Shown one piece after another: positions 52,658 through 61,839 of a stretch of DNA of 64,000 bases. Both the position numbers and the translations under genes were made by a program. Position 1 is the stretch's first letter; every line of letters starts with the position of its first letter. The notes beneath the pieces were generated by a model that saw only the letters and a program-made list of their open reading frames with translations, searched no databases and was not told the DNA's origin. Source of the stretch: Raineya sp. (GTDB lineage Bacteria; Bacteroidota; Bacteroidia; Cytophagales; Thermonemataceae); contig JALONN010000006.1 of assembly GCA_025454915.1 (NCBI GenBank), forward strand, positions 62,001 to 126,000, written 5' to 3'.

Positions 52658-53539
52658 ATGTATAATCAACCCATGCTTAAAGAAAATAGCCTTCAGGGAA
52701 AAACACTTATTGTAACAGGAGGCGGAACAGGTTTAGGGTACTCTATGAGCAAATATTTCCTTGAGTTAGGAGCTAATGTGGTCATTATGAGTCGTAAACT
52801 TGATGTTTTAGAAGAATCTGCTCAGATATTATCCAAAGAAACAGGTAATACAAATGTGTTACCTCTTGCATGTGATGTACGAAAATACGAAGATATAGAG
52901 GCTGTACTTAAAACTTCTGTTGATAAGTTTGGAAAGGTAAATGGTTTGGTAAACAATGCTGCTGGTAATTTTATCAGTCCTACAGAAAGGCTTTCTAACA
53001 GAGCTTTTGATACTGTAGTAGATATTGTTTTGAAAGGAACATATAATTGTACATTGGCTTTGGGAAAATACTGGATAGAAAATCAAATACCTGCTTCTGT
53101 ACTTAGTATTGTAACTACTTATGCATGGACTGGTTCAGGCTATGTGGTACCTTCGGCTTGTGCAAAGGCAGGAGTATTGGCTCTTACACGTTCTTTAGCT
53201 GTGGAATGGGCTAAATATAAAATCAGATTTAATGCAATTGCTCCTGGTCCGTTTCCTACTCCTGGTGCTTGGGAGCGTTTATTCCCGCCTGCTTTAGCAG
53301 AAACAGATTTAGGTAAAAAACTTTCTCCAGAACATAGAGTACCTCTAGGCAGAGTAGGCGAACACCAAGAGCTTGCTAATTTGGCTGCTTATTTGGTATC
53401 AGATTTTTCATCTTATGTGAATGGAGAGGTAATAACCATAGATGGTGGAGAATGGATAAAAGGAGCTGGAGAATTCAATGATCTCAATGAAATGCCTAAC
53501 CAAATGTGGGATTTTTTAGAGCAAATGCGTAAAAAATAA
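52658..53539 (+). CDS. SDR-family 2,4-dienoyl-CoA reductase-like oxidoreductase
   Basis: 293 residues. NADP(H) site 'IVTGGGTGLGYSMSKYF' near residue 17, 'LACDVRKYEDIEAVL' and 'VNNAAGNFISPTERLS'. The normal SDR YxxxK is replaced by 'SACAKAG' ('VVPSACAKAGVLALTRSLAVEW'), the form seen in DECR-type dienoyl-CoA reductases, together with 'AGNFISP'. The likely job is reduction of 2,4-dienoyl-CoA during unsaturated fatty-acid beta-oxidation. The acyl-CoA synthetase is 25 kb away. No terminator is clear between it and the next gene. Confidence 0.88.
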   Translation: MYNQPMLKENSLQGKTLIVTGGGTGLGYSMSKYFLELGANVVIMSRKLDVLEESAQILSKETGNTNVLPLACDVRKYEDIEAVLKTSVDKFGKVNGLVNNAAGNFISPTERLSNRAFDTVVDIVLKGTYNCTLALGKYWIENQIPASVLSIVTTYAWTGSGYVVPSACAKAGVLALTRSLAVEWAKYKIRFNAIAPGPFPTPGAWERLFPPALAETDLGKKLSPEHRVPLGRVGEHQELANLAAYLVSDFSSYVNGEVITIDGGEWIKGAGEFNDLNEMPNQMWDFLEQMRKK

Positions 53540-53619
53540 CAAACAGTAGTATATATCTAAAAATCAACTTATTACAAAAAAAATAGTTTTGTTTTTATAA
53601 TCATCTACAAAATTTTCTT

Positions 53620-53652
53620 TGCCGTAAATCATAAAAAATTATATTTACGGCA
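53620..53652. promoter_or_regulatory. Inverted repeat overlapping the putative promoter of the 53665 kinase gene
   Basis: TGCCGTAAAT and ATTTACGGCA form a perfect 10-bp inverted repeat with a 13-base centre, ending 12 bases before the ATG. A TTTG at 53618-53621 lies 20 bases before TATTTACG at 53642, so a weak promoter match runs into both arms. Operator or hairpin are both possible; the lack of a T tract argues against a terminator. Confidence 0.5.
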
Positions 53653-53664
53653 TACTTTATTTCT

Positions 53665-55509
53665 ATGTTGTTTCAGTATATCAATAATACCAAACTACGA
53701 AGAAAGTTATTCATTGCTTTTTTTACTTTTACCTGCATCATCATTTTGGTAGCGGGTATGAGTTTTTGGTTTTATAGCAAAAGAGATAATATTCAGGAAA
53801 TAACCTCTCAGATTGAAGAAATTACGACAGATGTATTAAAACTTGTAAAATTAGAAGGAGATTTTTTTGAACAGGAACTTTTAAAAACTGATTTTTTCAA
53901 AAATGGCAGAAGTCAATATCATCAAAGAAACAAAGCTTTGATGCAAGATATTCAACGCAGAATACAAATTCTTTTAAAAAAACCAGAAATAAAAGATTTT
54001 GAAGTGGATACAAAACTTTCTCAGTTATCATTAGAGTTGAGCGAGTATGAGAAAAAATTTAATAAAACAGTCCGATTTTATTTTGAAAAAGGAACTAAAG
54101 ATGAAGGTTTAGAAGGAAAACTGAGATCTATCGCAGTTGAATTAGAGAATAATAAAAATGTACCCTTAATTGTGCTTTTAAACTTGAGAAGGTATGAAAA
54201 AGATTATATCATGCGAAAAGATTCTGTAAGTATAGCTCTTTTTAATATTCGTATCCAAGAAGCTAAAACTGCTATTCCAAAAGAATTTTTACCACAGTTA
54301 GAAGCCTATGAAGGAGCCTTTTTACAAATGGTTGAAATTGATAAAGTATTAGGATTATCTAATGACAGCAAAGGTACGGGTTTGAGGATACAAATGCGTG
54401 AACATAGTGAGAATGCTATTAAACTAATAGAAATTACAAGTAATAGAGTAGAAAAGCGTGTACAAGGCATGCGAGGGGAATTTCAAAATATATTTGTGAT
54501 TACTTTGCTCATTGTAATCGTTTTAAGTTTGACGTTTAGTTATTTTTTGTCTTTTTTCATGACTATTCCAGTAACGGAGCTTTCAAGGTCTATGCAAAAA
54601 GCTGTAGAAATGAACTTTTCTGAAGATTTGAAACCTGCAAGAAAATACACCAATGATGAAATTGGTATCCTGACAGACGAATTTAATTTGATGATTAGGC
54701 GTATCCAAGAACAATTTAAAGAGATTAAAAGTAATGCTCACTTACTTGAATCCAGCAATCAAGAGTTACAGGGAGCTAATGCACAACTCGCTGATTCTGA
54801 GAAGAGATTAGAAAAATTTTTATTACTAAAAGATACATTATTCACCATTATTACTCAGGATTTAAAAAGCCCTCTCAATTCTCTCAAAGGTTTTCTGAGT
54901 CTGATGCAACATCATCCTGATACATTTAGTCCACAAGAACTTGCAGGAGTAGCAAGTGATATGTATTTATCTTTTGATAAGATTACTGTTCTGATGAACT
55001 CTTTGGTACAATGGTCACAGGCTCAAACAGGTGATTTGGCATACAATCCTAATCAGTTTAATATCAGCAAGATGCTGGAACAAGTTTTAGCATATCATTC
55101 ACAAATGGCTCAAAGTAAAAATATTAAAATTATTAATCATGTTCGCCAACAAGATGTTACTGTTGTTGGTGATAAAGACATGATTAATTTTACATTACGT
55201 AACTTGCTTTCTAATGCCATTAAATTTACACATGAAGGTGGAACAGTCGAAATTTTTGCAAAACCCAGAGGCAAAAACATGATGATGTTTACTATCAAAG
55301 ATACAGGTGTAGGAATGACTCAAGAACTTTTAGAAAAAATTTTCCAGCCCGAAGTACACATTTCGATGCTTGGAACAAATAATGAGAAAGGCTCTGGCTT
55401 TGGATTGATGATGTGTAAAGATTTCGTTCAAAAAAATGAAGGCAAATTATACATCGAAAGTGAATCAGGGAAAGGAACAAGTGTTCATTTTACTCTTAAG
55501 AAAGCATAA
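53665..55509 (+). CDS. Sensor histidine kinase homologue lacking the phospho-acceptor histidine
   Basis: 614 residues: membrane segment ('LFIAFFTFTCIIILVAGMSFWF'), a helical external sensor (~40-265), a second membrane segment ('IFVITLLIVIVLSLTFSYF'), HAMP (~300-350), coiled coil, dimerisation region and ATPase. The H box reads 'TIITQDLKSPLNSLKG': where kinases of this type have 'xxHDLKSPL', residue 398 is Gln (codon CAG, one base from CAC/CAT). The ATPase looks intact: N box 'NLLSNAIKF', G1 'IKDTGVGM' and G2 'GSGFGLMMC'. It therefore may bind ATP but should not autophosphorylate on this site; it could act in trans on another kinase. No response regulator is adjacent. Confidence 0.9.
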   Translation: MLFQYINNTKLRRKLFIAFFTFTCIIILVAGMSFWFYSKRDNIQEITSQIEEITTDVLKLVKLEGDFFEQELLKTDFFKNGRSQYHQRNKALMQDIQRRIQILLKKPEIKDFEVDTKLSQLSLELSEYEKKFNKTVRFYFEKGTKDEGLEGKLRSIAVELENNKNVPLIVLLNLRRYEKDYIMRKDSVSIALFNIRIQEAKTAIPKEFLPQLEAYEGAFLQMVEIDKVLGLSNDSKGTGLRIQMREHSENAIKLIEITSNRVEKRVQGMRGEFQNIFVITLLIVIVLSLTFSYFLSFFMTIPVTELSRSMQKAVEMNFSEDLKPARKYTNDEIGILTDEFNLMIRRIQEQFKEIKSNAHLLESSNQELQGANAQLADSEKRLEKFLLLKDTLFTIITQDLKSPLNSLKGFLSLMQHHPDTFSPQELAGVASDMYLSFDKITVLMNSLVQWSQAQTGDLAYNPNQFNISKMLEQVLAYHSQMAQSKNIKIINHVRQQDVTVVGDKDMINFTLRNLLSNAIKFTHEGGTVEIFAKPRGKNMMMFTIKDTGVGMTQELLEKIFQPEVHISMLGTNNEKGSGFGLMMCKDFVQKNEGKLYIESESGKGTSVHFTLKKA

Positions 55510-55528
55510 ATATTAAAACCTTTTTTTA

Positions 55529-55564
55529 AAAACAAAAGCCTACAAATGTGTAGGCTTTTGTTTT
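55529..55564. terminator. Bidirectional terminator between convergent genes
   Basis: AAAACAAAAGCCTACA-AATG-TGTAGGCTTTTGTTTT, a perfect 16-bp stem between the kinase homologue and rny. Confidence 0.88.
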
Positions 55565-55565
55565 A

Positions 55566-57128
55566 TTATTTTGCATAATTTACGGCTCGCATCTCTCGGA
55601 TAACAGTTACTTTAATCTGCCCTGGGTATTGCATTTCTTTTTCAATTTTTTGAGCAATTTCAAAAGAAAGCATTCCTGCTTTTTCATCTGTTACATTCTC
55701 AGCATCTACAATAACTCTAAGTTCTCTACCCGCCTGAATTGCGTAACATTTTTCTACACCATCAAATGAAACAGCCAATGCTTCTAAGTCTTTGAGACGT
55801 TTGATATAGGCTTCCATCATTTCTCTTCTTGCCCCTGGACGTGAGCCAGAAATAGCATCACAAGCCTGAACGATTGGAGAAATTAGTGATGTCATCTCTA
55901 TTTCATCGTGGTGAGCTCCTATGGCATTGCATACTTCAGGGTGTTCTTTGTATTTTTTGGCAAGTTCCATACCCAAAATTGCGTGTGGTAATTCGGGTTC
56001 ATCGGGAACCACTTTTCCAATATCGTGTAATAAACCTGCTCTTTTCGCAAGTTTTACATTTAATCCCAATTCAGCAGCTAAAATAGCACACAAGTTTGCT
56101 ACTTCTTTAGAGTGTTGTAATAGGTTTTGTCCATAAGATGAACGGAAACGCATTCTACCAACAAGTTTCACTAATTCAGGGTGTAAACCATTGATACCCA
56201 AATCAATAGCTGTACGCTCTCCAATTTCCATGATTTCCTCATCAATTTGCTTTTGCACTTTGGCAACTACTTCTTCGATTCTTGCGGGGTGAATTCTACC
56301 ATCAGCAACCAATCTATGCAACGACAAACGAGCGATTTCTCTACGAACAGGGTCAAAACCTGAAATAATAATCGCTTCAGGTGTATCATCTACAATAATT
56401 TCAACACCTGTAGCAGCTTCTAAAGCCCTGATGTTTCGTCCTTCTCTACCAATAATTTTACCTTTTATTTCATCAGATTCGATGTGGAAAATAGACACAC
56501 AATTTTCAATGGTGTGTTCTGTTCCATTTCTTTGTATAGCTTCAATCACTAGTTTTTTAGCTTTTTTAGCTGCTGTGGTTTTAGCTTCTTCCAAAATATC
56601 TTTGATATACCCTGAAGCTTGTGTTTGAGCCTCTGCTTTTAGGGCTTCAACTAGCTGATTTTTAGCTTCTTCTGCTGTCATTTCAGCAATTTTTTCCAAT
56701 TGTTTTACTTGGGAAAGGCGTAATTTTTCAGCTTCTTCTTTTTTCTTTTGTACAACTTCATTTTGTTCAATAAGCTGTTTTTCAAGAGTTTCAAGTTCAT
56801 TTTCTCTCTTTTTAACTTGTTCAAATGATTTTTTCAGTTCTTGCTCTTTCTGTTTTAGTTTGTTTTCGTTAGTAATTAGTAGATTTTTCTTTTTATTTGA
56901 GTCTTGCTCAAAATCAGCTTTCAATTCTAGATATTTTTCCTTAGCTGCTAATTCTTTTTCTTTTCTAAGAGCTTCTGCTTGTGTTTCAGCTTCTTTGATG
57001 ATTAAATCAGCTTTACGCTTAATTTCTTCTTCACGCCTTCCAAATATTTTGAGAAGCACATACCTACCAATAGCAATACCCGCCACTAACGAGACTACCG
57101 CCGTAATAATTATATAAACAGAATCCAT
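55566..57128 (-). CDS. rny: Ribonuclease Y
   Basis: Membrane-anchored endoribonuclease that starts mRNA decay. The 520-residue protein has an N-terminal membrane helix ('[21 protein letters not shown]') and a long coiled coil (~30-190). A KH domain follows ('[37 protein letters not shown]' region, with '[13 protein letters not shown]'). The HD domain has 'LLHDIGKV' with the metal His-Asp, and '[16 protein letters not shown]'. All parts are intact. It is 66 bp downstream of zapA on the same strand. Confidence 0.96.
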   Translation of the reverse strand: MDSVYIIITAVVSLVAGIAIGRYVLLKIFGRREEEIKRKADLIIKEAETQAEALRKEKELAAKEKYLELKADFEQDSNKKKNLLITNENKLKQKEQELKKSFEQVKKRENELETLEKQLIEQNEVVQKKKEEAEKLRLSQVKQLEKIAEMTAEEAKNQLVEALKAEAQTQASGYIKDILEEAKTTAAKKAKKLVIEAIQRNGTEHTIENCVSIFHIESDEIKGKIIGREGRNIRALEAATGVEIIVDDTPEAIIISGFDPVRREIARLSLHRLVADGRIHPARIEEVVAKVQKQIDEEIMEIGERTAIDLGINGLHPELVKLVGRMRFRSSYGQNLLQHSKEVANLCAILAAELGLNVKLAKRAGLLHDIGKVVPDEPELPHAILGMELAKKYKEHPEVCNAIGAHHDEIEMTSLISPIVQACDAISGSRPGARREMMEAYIKRLKDLEALAVSFDGVEKCYAIQAGRELRVIVDAENVTDEKAGMLSFEIAQKIEKEMQYPGQIKVTVIREMRAVNYAK

Positions 57129-57194
57129 TTTTAAGTGTGATTTAGGTGAATAGCCCTATTTCCCACTACAGAACATACAAAGAAGAGAGAACTT

Positions 57195-57482
57195 TTAGAG
57201 AACCGTATTAAGTAAGTTTTCTAAATCATCTATTTTTTTGAGGATGATATTTTGCAATTCATCTTTTTCTTGCTCTACACCTTGTTTTTGCATCATACAA
57301 TCAATAGCAAACATAGCCAAGAGGTCTTGGTGATTGTCTACATGATACTCTTCCCTATAATTTTTCATAGTTTGGTTAATTTCTCTGCCAACAGCTCTTA
57401 CCCTTGCTTCTTCTGAAGCAGCAACCTGCATAGGATATTCTCTATCAGCTATTTTTAACCTTATGGGAAGTGTGTAAGTCAT
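57195..57482 (-). CDS. zapA: Cell division protein ZapA
   Basis: 95 residues matching ZapA, which cross-links FtsZ filaments. The N-terminal fold shows 'PIRLKIADREYPMQVAASEEARVRAVGREINQTM', and the C-terminal coiled coil contains 'QDLLAMFAIDCMMQKQG' (the 'LAAL/ALDxx' region of ZapA). It starts 5 bp after the upstream coiled-coil gene, so the two are coupled. Confidence 0.92.
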   Translation of the reverse strand: MTYTLPIRLKIADREYPMQVAASEEARVRAVGREINQTMKNYREEYHVDNHQDLLAMFAIDCMMQKQGVEQEKDELQNIILKKIDDLENLLNTVL

Positions 57483-57487
57483 TATTA

Positions 57488-57787
57488 TTATTTACTCAAA
57501 AAAGTGATACACTTATCTATATCGGTAATATAAGCATCTATTTTTTCTCTTAATTCTGCTGCATCTTCGGCATCTGGGGCAATAGAAGCAACTATTTTAC
57601 TTATTTTATATTGATTTTCGAAATTGTTAAGTTGTACAGTTTGTTTTTTTACCAACTCTTTTAGAGAATAGTTTTCCTCAGTAGTAATCTCAAGTTCTTT
57701 TTTAAGAGCCTGATATTTCTCTACCAACTGTTGCATTCTGTTTTCCAAATGCTCTAATCTTAAAAGAATACTTTGGTTATTATTCAT
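57488..57787 (-). CDS. Coiled-coil protein paired with ZapA (ZapB-like candidate)
   Basis: 99 residues. The first ~65 are a strong coiled coil ('LLRLEHLENRMQQLVEKYQ', 'KKELEITTEENYSLKELVKK'), then 'KIVASIAPDAEDAAELREKIDAYITDIDKCI'. It lies 5 bp before zapA on the same strand. A ZapB-like or FtsZ-ring helper role is inferred from its layout and neighbour only; the sequence itself shows no ZapB signature. Confidence 0.72.
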   Translation of the reverse strand: MNNNQSILLRLEHLENRMQQLVEKYQALKKELEITTEENYSLKELVKKQTVQLNNFENQYKISKIVASIAPDAEDAAELREKIDAYITDIDKCITFLSK

Positions 57788-57842
57788 TTTAGTTTATCTA
57801 CTAATCAGCAAAGTTAATATTTTTCTTTAAAAACAAAAATAT

Positions 57843-58511
57843 TTAGATTTTAATTTCCACCTCTTCCATTCTCATAAATTTATCTTCTTCTTCTTGTGGT
57901 TGTATTTTAATTACATGAGCCAAACACAATAATATAAGTGTTCTTGACGCTGTTTTCTCTGCTATATTGGCTATTTCTGCAAACTTTTCAACTGTAATAC
58001 TTTCATTATCAGCAAGATATTTCATCAGAATTTGTTCTTTTTTACCATAATTGAAACGAAAATCTTTATCTTTTCTTGATTCCTTCAGAATAGACTTCAT
58101 TTCTTTACTTGCCTGAATACTTCGGTCAGCTACCCTGATATAAATTTTATCAATATCATCACCTTTTACGATTTTATGAGGAAGATGTTTGCTCTTAGGA
58201 ATATGAAATACAAGAACCTCTCTTTCAGAATCTTCTGCAATCGCTATTCTTTCTATTTCATATTCGATAGCAGGAGAACAATATTCTTTAATAGCTTTTT
58301 CCAAGATATATTCATCTTCATCAGGAAATTTTGCTCCTATAATTTGTTTATCATCACTGATACCTATCATCAAGGTACCACCTTCTGTATTAGCAAAAGC
58401 AAGAACTTCTCTGACTATTTTTTCAGGGTGTGAAGTTTTTAATTTAAACTCAAGTTGTAATCCTTCTCCTTGCCTAACTATTTTCTTGAGTGTTTGCAAG
58501 TCAGTTATCAT
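57843..58511 (-). CDS. AlbA_2 (Schlafen-type AAA_4) domain protein with C-terminal helix-turn-helix
   Basis: 222 residues. N-terminal AlbA_2/AAA_4 domain: 'GEGLQLEFKLKTSHPEKIVREVLAFANTEGGTLMIGISDD', the usual 'ExxxxEFK' start and 'FANTxGGxLxIGI' core. The C-terminal ~60 residues form a winged-helix-like part ('KYLADNESITVEKFAEIANIAEKTASRTL'). Such proteins are usually annotated as putative transcription regulators. It lies 13 bp downstream of spoIIM and probably shares its transcript. Confidence 0.85.
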   Translation of the reverse strand: MITDLQTLKKIVRQGEGLQLEFKLKTSHPEKIVREVLAFANTEGGTLMIGISDDKQIIGAKFPDEDEYILEKAIKEYCSPAIEYEIERIAIAEDSEREVLVFHIPKSKHLPHKIVKGDDIDKIYIRVADRSIQASKEMKSILKESRKDKDFRFNYGKKEQILMKYLADNESITVEKFAEIANIAEKTASRTLILLCLAHVIKIQPQEEEDKFMRMEEVEIKI

Positions 58512-58524
58512 AAATTATATTCGA

Positions 58525-59547
58525 TTACAAATTAGATTCTTGATTCTCTAATTTTACTTTTCTTTCTACAAAATACGGATATATCACAAAATAGTTCACA
58601 ACTAATGCCAAAGAACCAAAAATAATAAGTAATTTAAAAAGTATGGGCATATTGGCGTAACGTGTTACAAACCCTTCTATAAAAGCAGCCATAATAAAGA
58701 AAGGTACTAGTCCAAGCATTATTTTTCCACCTTTTTCAGCACCTTTTCTAAAAGACGTTTTTCTTGTATAAGTTTTAGGGAAGAAAACACTATTTCCTGC
58801 AATAATTCCCGCCATCCCAGCTATCACAATAGACCATATTTCAATTGTACCATGTAACCAAATTACACTTGCAGACTCCCAAAGCACATTTTCTTTATAA
58901 AATAATGTCTGAAATGTACCAACCATCACACCATTTACAAATAAAATATAAGCAGTGCCTATAGAAAGGAAGAAAAAAGCCGGAATACCTAATATTTTAG
59001 CTATTCCTCCCCAAGCAAATGTAAAAAATGAAACTCTTATATTATTGTATGCGATATATACTGCCATCAAAAAAGCTCCATCTTGTTGATAAACTCCCAT
59101 TGGATTTCCTTCCTTAATATTATCCAAAGTCATATTGATATAATCATCTCCCAAAATCCCTCTGGCAAACTCATATTCTCCTGTATCATAGAGAACTGAT
59201 ATGACTCCTATTAAAGTAGATATACCAAAAACTATAAAAGATATCAACATCTCAATTCGAGACTGGGCTAAAGCAAGAGGTAAATCTTGTGCCCAGAACT
59301 TTTTGATTTGTTTCCATTGAATATTTTGTTGTTTGTAAATGGATTGATATACTCTTGCTGTTAAGGCATTGAGATATTCTGTTACTGGGCTTTTAGTATG
59401 ATGTGTTCGGGCATATGAAAGATCATCAGAAAGCTCGACAAATATATCTCCAAGTCTATCAGGATGAACCACTTCGATTTGCCTTGTCTCCTCTTCAATC
59501 TTTTCCCATTTTTGTTTATTTTTTCTTAAAAAAAGTCCTTCTTTCAT
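58525..59547 (-). CDS. SpoIIM-family membrane protein (stage II sporulation protein M-like)
   Basis: 340 residues. After a soluble N-terminus ('EETRQIEVVHPDRLGDIFVELSDDLSYARTHHT') there are six or so membrane segments, with the family's 'NNIRVSFFTFAWGGIAKILG' and 'IWLHGTIEIWSIVIAGMAGIIAGNS'. Relatives in non-sporing Bacteroidota are common and are unrelated to sporulation. Function is unknown. Confidence 0.88.
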   Translation of the reverse strand: MKEGLFLRKNKQKWEKIEEETRQIEVVHPDRLGDIFVELSDDLSYARTHHTKSPVTEYLNALTARVYQSIYKQQNIQWKQIKKFWAQDLPLALAQSRIEMLISFIVFGISTLIGVISVLYDTGEYEFARGILGDDYINMTLDNIKEGNPMGVYQQDGAFLMAVYIAYNNIRVSFFTFAWGGIAKILGIPAFFFLSIGTAYILFVNGVMVGTFQTLFYKENVLWESASVIWLHGTIEIWSIVIAGMAGIIAGNSVFFPKTYTRKTSFRKGAEKGGKIMLGLVPFFIMAAFIEGFVTRYANMPILFKLLIIFGSLALVVNYFVIYPYFVERKVKLENQESNL

Positions 59548-59578
59548 AATTATATAATATTATGGATTACCTTATCTC

Positions 59579-60955
59579 TTAGAATTTCAATTTCTCTTTT
59601 CTTGTTAAAAATACAAATCGTAGAGTTAATAGAACAGCTGAAGTTGCTAGCCCTAAAGTAAGCCCTATCCATATACCTTGAACACCTAAATCTGTTTTTT
59701 TACTTAAAAAGTAACTTGCAGGAATGCCAACAGCCCAATAAGCCAGTAGGGTAATAATTGTTGGAATATTAACATCCGAAAGCCCCCTCAATATACCAAC
59801 TCCTACAGCCTGAATTCCATCTGCAAGTAAGTAGAATATAAAGATAAATAACAATGCAGTAGCTATTTGTGTTACAGCAGGGCTATTATTTTTGTACATA
59901 GAAATAACATCCTGTCCAAAAACTTGTAAAAATATAGATGCAAAAAGCATCAAAAGCCCTACCAATAATATAGAAGCTATTCCTGCTCTAATGATTCTTG
60001 TCCTGCTACCTATCCCAAAGGCACTACCTACCGAAATTGCTCCAGCAAAAGATACACCTGCTGCAACCATATAGGTAATAGTTGCAATATTCAGAATAAT
60101 TGTATGGGCTGCCAATGCCTCTACTGCAAGCCAACCTGTACTAATCGTACAAAAAACAAATACTCCTGTTTCAAAAAAGTATTGCATACCACTTGGAATA
60201 CCCAACTGTAGAATCTGTTTTGCCTGAGATCGTGTTGAATGATTTTCCAAAATGTTTGGTAAATAAGCTTGAAAAAATTTAGATTCAAGTACATAAACAA
60301 TCATTAGACAAGCCATTACTACACGTGCTATCAGTGTTGCTAAACCAGAACCATACAAGCCCATTGCAGCAAAGCCTAATTTTCCATAAATAAGTACCCA
60401 GTTGAATACAACATTTATCAGTAAGCCTACAACTGTTATCACCATTGCGGGTATTGTAACACCTAAACCGTCGCTAAAATGCTTAACAGCCAGAAAAAAA
60501 GTCATGGGTATAATGGAGAAAGCTATTACTCTCAAGTAGCTCGGAGCTAATGAATTAACTTCAGGTTTTTGTCCAAACCAATGAAAGTTATAACTGATAA
60601 AAACCAATATAAGCATCAGTATAAAGCCTAAACTCAAAGAAAGTTTAAGACCACTATATAAATATAATCCACACTCTTGTTCTCGTCCTGAACTCCGAGC
60701 TTTTGCTACCAAAGGTGAAATTGTTGCAAAAACACCTATCCCAATACATGCTACCAAAATAAATACAATGTTGGCTACTCCTGCAGCTGCAAGCGGAGCA
60801 TCTGCATCAAGTTTACCAACCATAATACTATCCACTACACCCATCAATACACTACTGATTTGTGCTACAATAATTGGAAAGCTGAGTCTAAGCATTTTAA
60901 GGATTTCTCCCCAATAAAGTTGTATGTAGAAACGAACAGATTTAGGGCTTATCAT
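59579..60955 (-). CDS. MATE-family efflux transporter
   Basis: The Met at 60955 ('MISPKSVRFYIQLYWG') gives 458 residues; the ORF-track start at 61060 adds an unlikely N-terminus that runs back towards the rplY terminator. It has about twelve membrane segments in two homologous halves and the family start 'RLSFPIIVAQISSVLMGVVDSIMVGKL'. It also has 'FGQKPEVNSLAPSYLRVIAF' and 'HTIILNIATITYMVAAGVSFAGAISVGSAFG' in the second half. It exports drugs or metabolites using a Na+ or H+ gradient; the substrate is unknown. Confidence 0.92.
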   Translation of the reverse strand: MISPKSVRFYIQLYWGEILKMLRLSFPIIVAQISSVLMGVVDSIMVGKLDADAPLAAAGVANIVFILVACIGIGVFATISPLVAKARSSGREQECGLYLYSGLKLSLSLGFILMLILVFISYNFHWFGQKPEVNSLAPSYLRVIAFSIIPMTFFLAVKHFSDGLGVTIPAMVITVVGLLINVVFNWVLIYGKLGFAAMGLYGSGLATLIARVVMACLMIVYVLESKFFQAYLPNILENHSTRSQAKQILQLGIPSGMQYFFETGVFVFCTISTGWLAVEALAAHTIILNIATITYMVAAGVSFAGAISVGSAFGIGSRTRIIRAGIASILLVGLLMLFASIFLQVFGQDVISMYKNNSPAVTQIATALLFIFIFYLLADGIQAVGVGILRGLSDVNIPTIITLLAYWAVGIPASYFLSKKTDLGVQGIWIGLTLGLATSAVLLTLRFVFLTRKEKLKF

Positions 60956-61036
60956 GATTCTATTGATTCTCCTTTCAATTTGTATGATTGTTGGCAAAAA
61001 AACAAATAATATGTCTAAAGATTTTTCTACAAAATA

Positions 61037-61069
61037 AAAAAAGCATTGGATATAAACCAATGCTTTTTA
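61037..61069 (-). terminator. Rho-independent terminator of rplY
   Basis: On the minus strand AAAAAGCATTGG-TTTATAT-CCAATGCTTTTTTT, 21 bases after the rplY stop codon. It separates rplY from the MATE gene. Confidence 0.83.
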
Positions 61070-61089
61070 TGTGTATTAAAACAGAAGAA

Positions 61090-61689
61090 TTATTTTTTCT
61101 TAGCTCCTTTTGCTTCTTTAGCAGCTTCTTGCTCTGCTTGACGCAACGCTCTTGTAACTTCAACAGATACAATAGGGTTTGAAGGGCTGTTTAATATTCT
61201 ATATTTCTTCTCTCCTAAATCTTTAACTTTGAAAGATTTACCTACTTCTAATTCAGTTATATCTACTTCTACGAATTCAGGCATATCTTGAGGTAATGCA
61301 GAAATACTTAATTTACGAAGTTTAGCAACCATTTTACCACCTTTCTGAACACCTACAGAGTTACCTACAAATCTTACAGGTATTTCCATACGAATTTCTT
61401 TGTCATTTCTTAATAATAAGAAATCAGCATGTAATAAAATTTCACTAGTTGGGTGGAATTGAGCATCTTGAAGAATTGCATCATACTCATCCCCTTCAAT
61501 ATTTAATTTTACAAATGCTGCATCAGGCTTGTAAATCAAATCTCTGAACAAAATCATGGGTGAATAGAAGTGAATCTGGTCTTTTCCTCCGTATAAAACA
61601 CAAGGAGCATTTCCTTCTAATCTCAATTGCTTAGCCTCTGTTTTACCGAGATTTGCTCTTTTATACCCTATAATCTCTACTACTTTCAT
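61090..61689 (-). CDS. rplY: 50S ribosomal protein L25/general stress protein Ctc
   Basis: 199 residues from the Met at 61689 ('MKVVEIIGYKRANLGKTEAK'); the listed start at 61740 would put the promoter box inside the coding region. The N-terminal L25 domain binds 5S rRNA ('LRLEGNAPCVLYGG', 'YDAILQDAQFHPTSEILLHADFL'), and a Ctc-type C-terminal domain follows ('IPVRFVGNSVGVQKGG', 'LPQDMPEFVEVDITELEVGKSF'). The Lys/Ala-rich tail 'AAKEAKGAKKK' is typical of this longer form. Confidence 0.95.
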   Translation of the reverse strand: MKVVEIIGYKRANLGKTEAKQLRLEGNAPCVLYGGKDQIHFYSPMILFRDLIYKPDAAFVKLNIEGDEYDAILQDAQFHPTSEILLHADFLLLRNDKEIRMEIPVRFVGNSVGVQKGGKMVAKLRKLSISALPQDMPEFVEVDITELEVGKSFKVKDLGEKKYRILNSPSNPIVSVEVTRALRQAEQEAAKEAKGAKKK

Positions 61690-61737
61690 AAAATATTGTT
61701 TTTTAAAGGTTTGAAAAATTTTTCTTTTTTGGGAGTG

Positions 61738-61745
61738 CAAAGGTC
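61738..61745 (-). promoter_or_regulatory. Candidate -7 box of rplY
   Basis: On the minus strand GACCTTTG, followed by CA, resembles the rplU box TACCTTTGC (one mismatch from TAnnTTTG). It lies 49 bases before the chosen rplY start; the -33 region is T-rich. Confidence 0.4.
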
Positions 61746-61839
61746 TAAAAAAAATAAGAATTATAAAAAAGTTTTCGCATAATTTTTGATAAATTGCATA
61801 GCTGTTTTATCCTATTTCATTATTCAATAGTAAAGTGTT

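Noticed and set aside
52658-53539. SDR gene thought to be inactive because YxxxK is missing
   Set aside because: The Ser-containing form is seen in DECR-type reductases and the 'AGNFISP' motif supports that group, so the absence is expected.
57129-57194. 6S RNA next to zapA, as in Proteobacteria
   Set aside because: The gap between zapA and rny is only 66 bp, too short for 6S RNA, and no suitable long hairpin is seen.
58525-59547. SpoIIM as evidence of a spore former
   Set aside because: SpoIIM-family membrane proteins are widespread in non-sporing Bacteroidota; no other sporulation gene is present.
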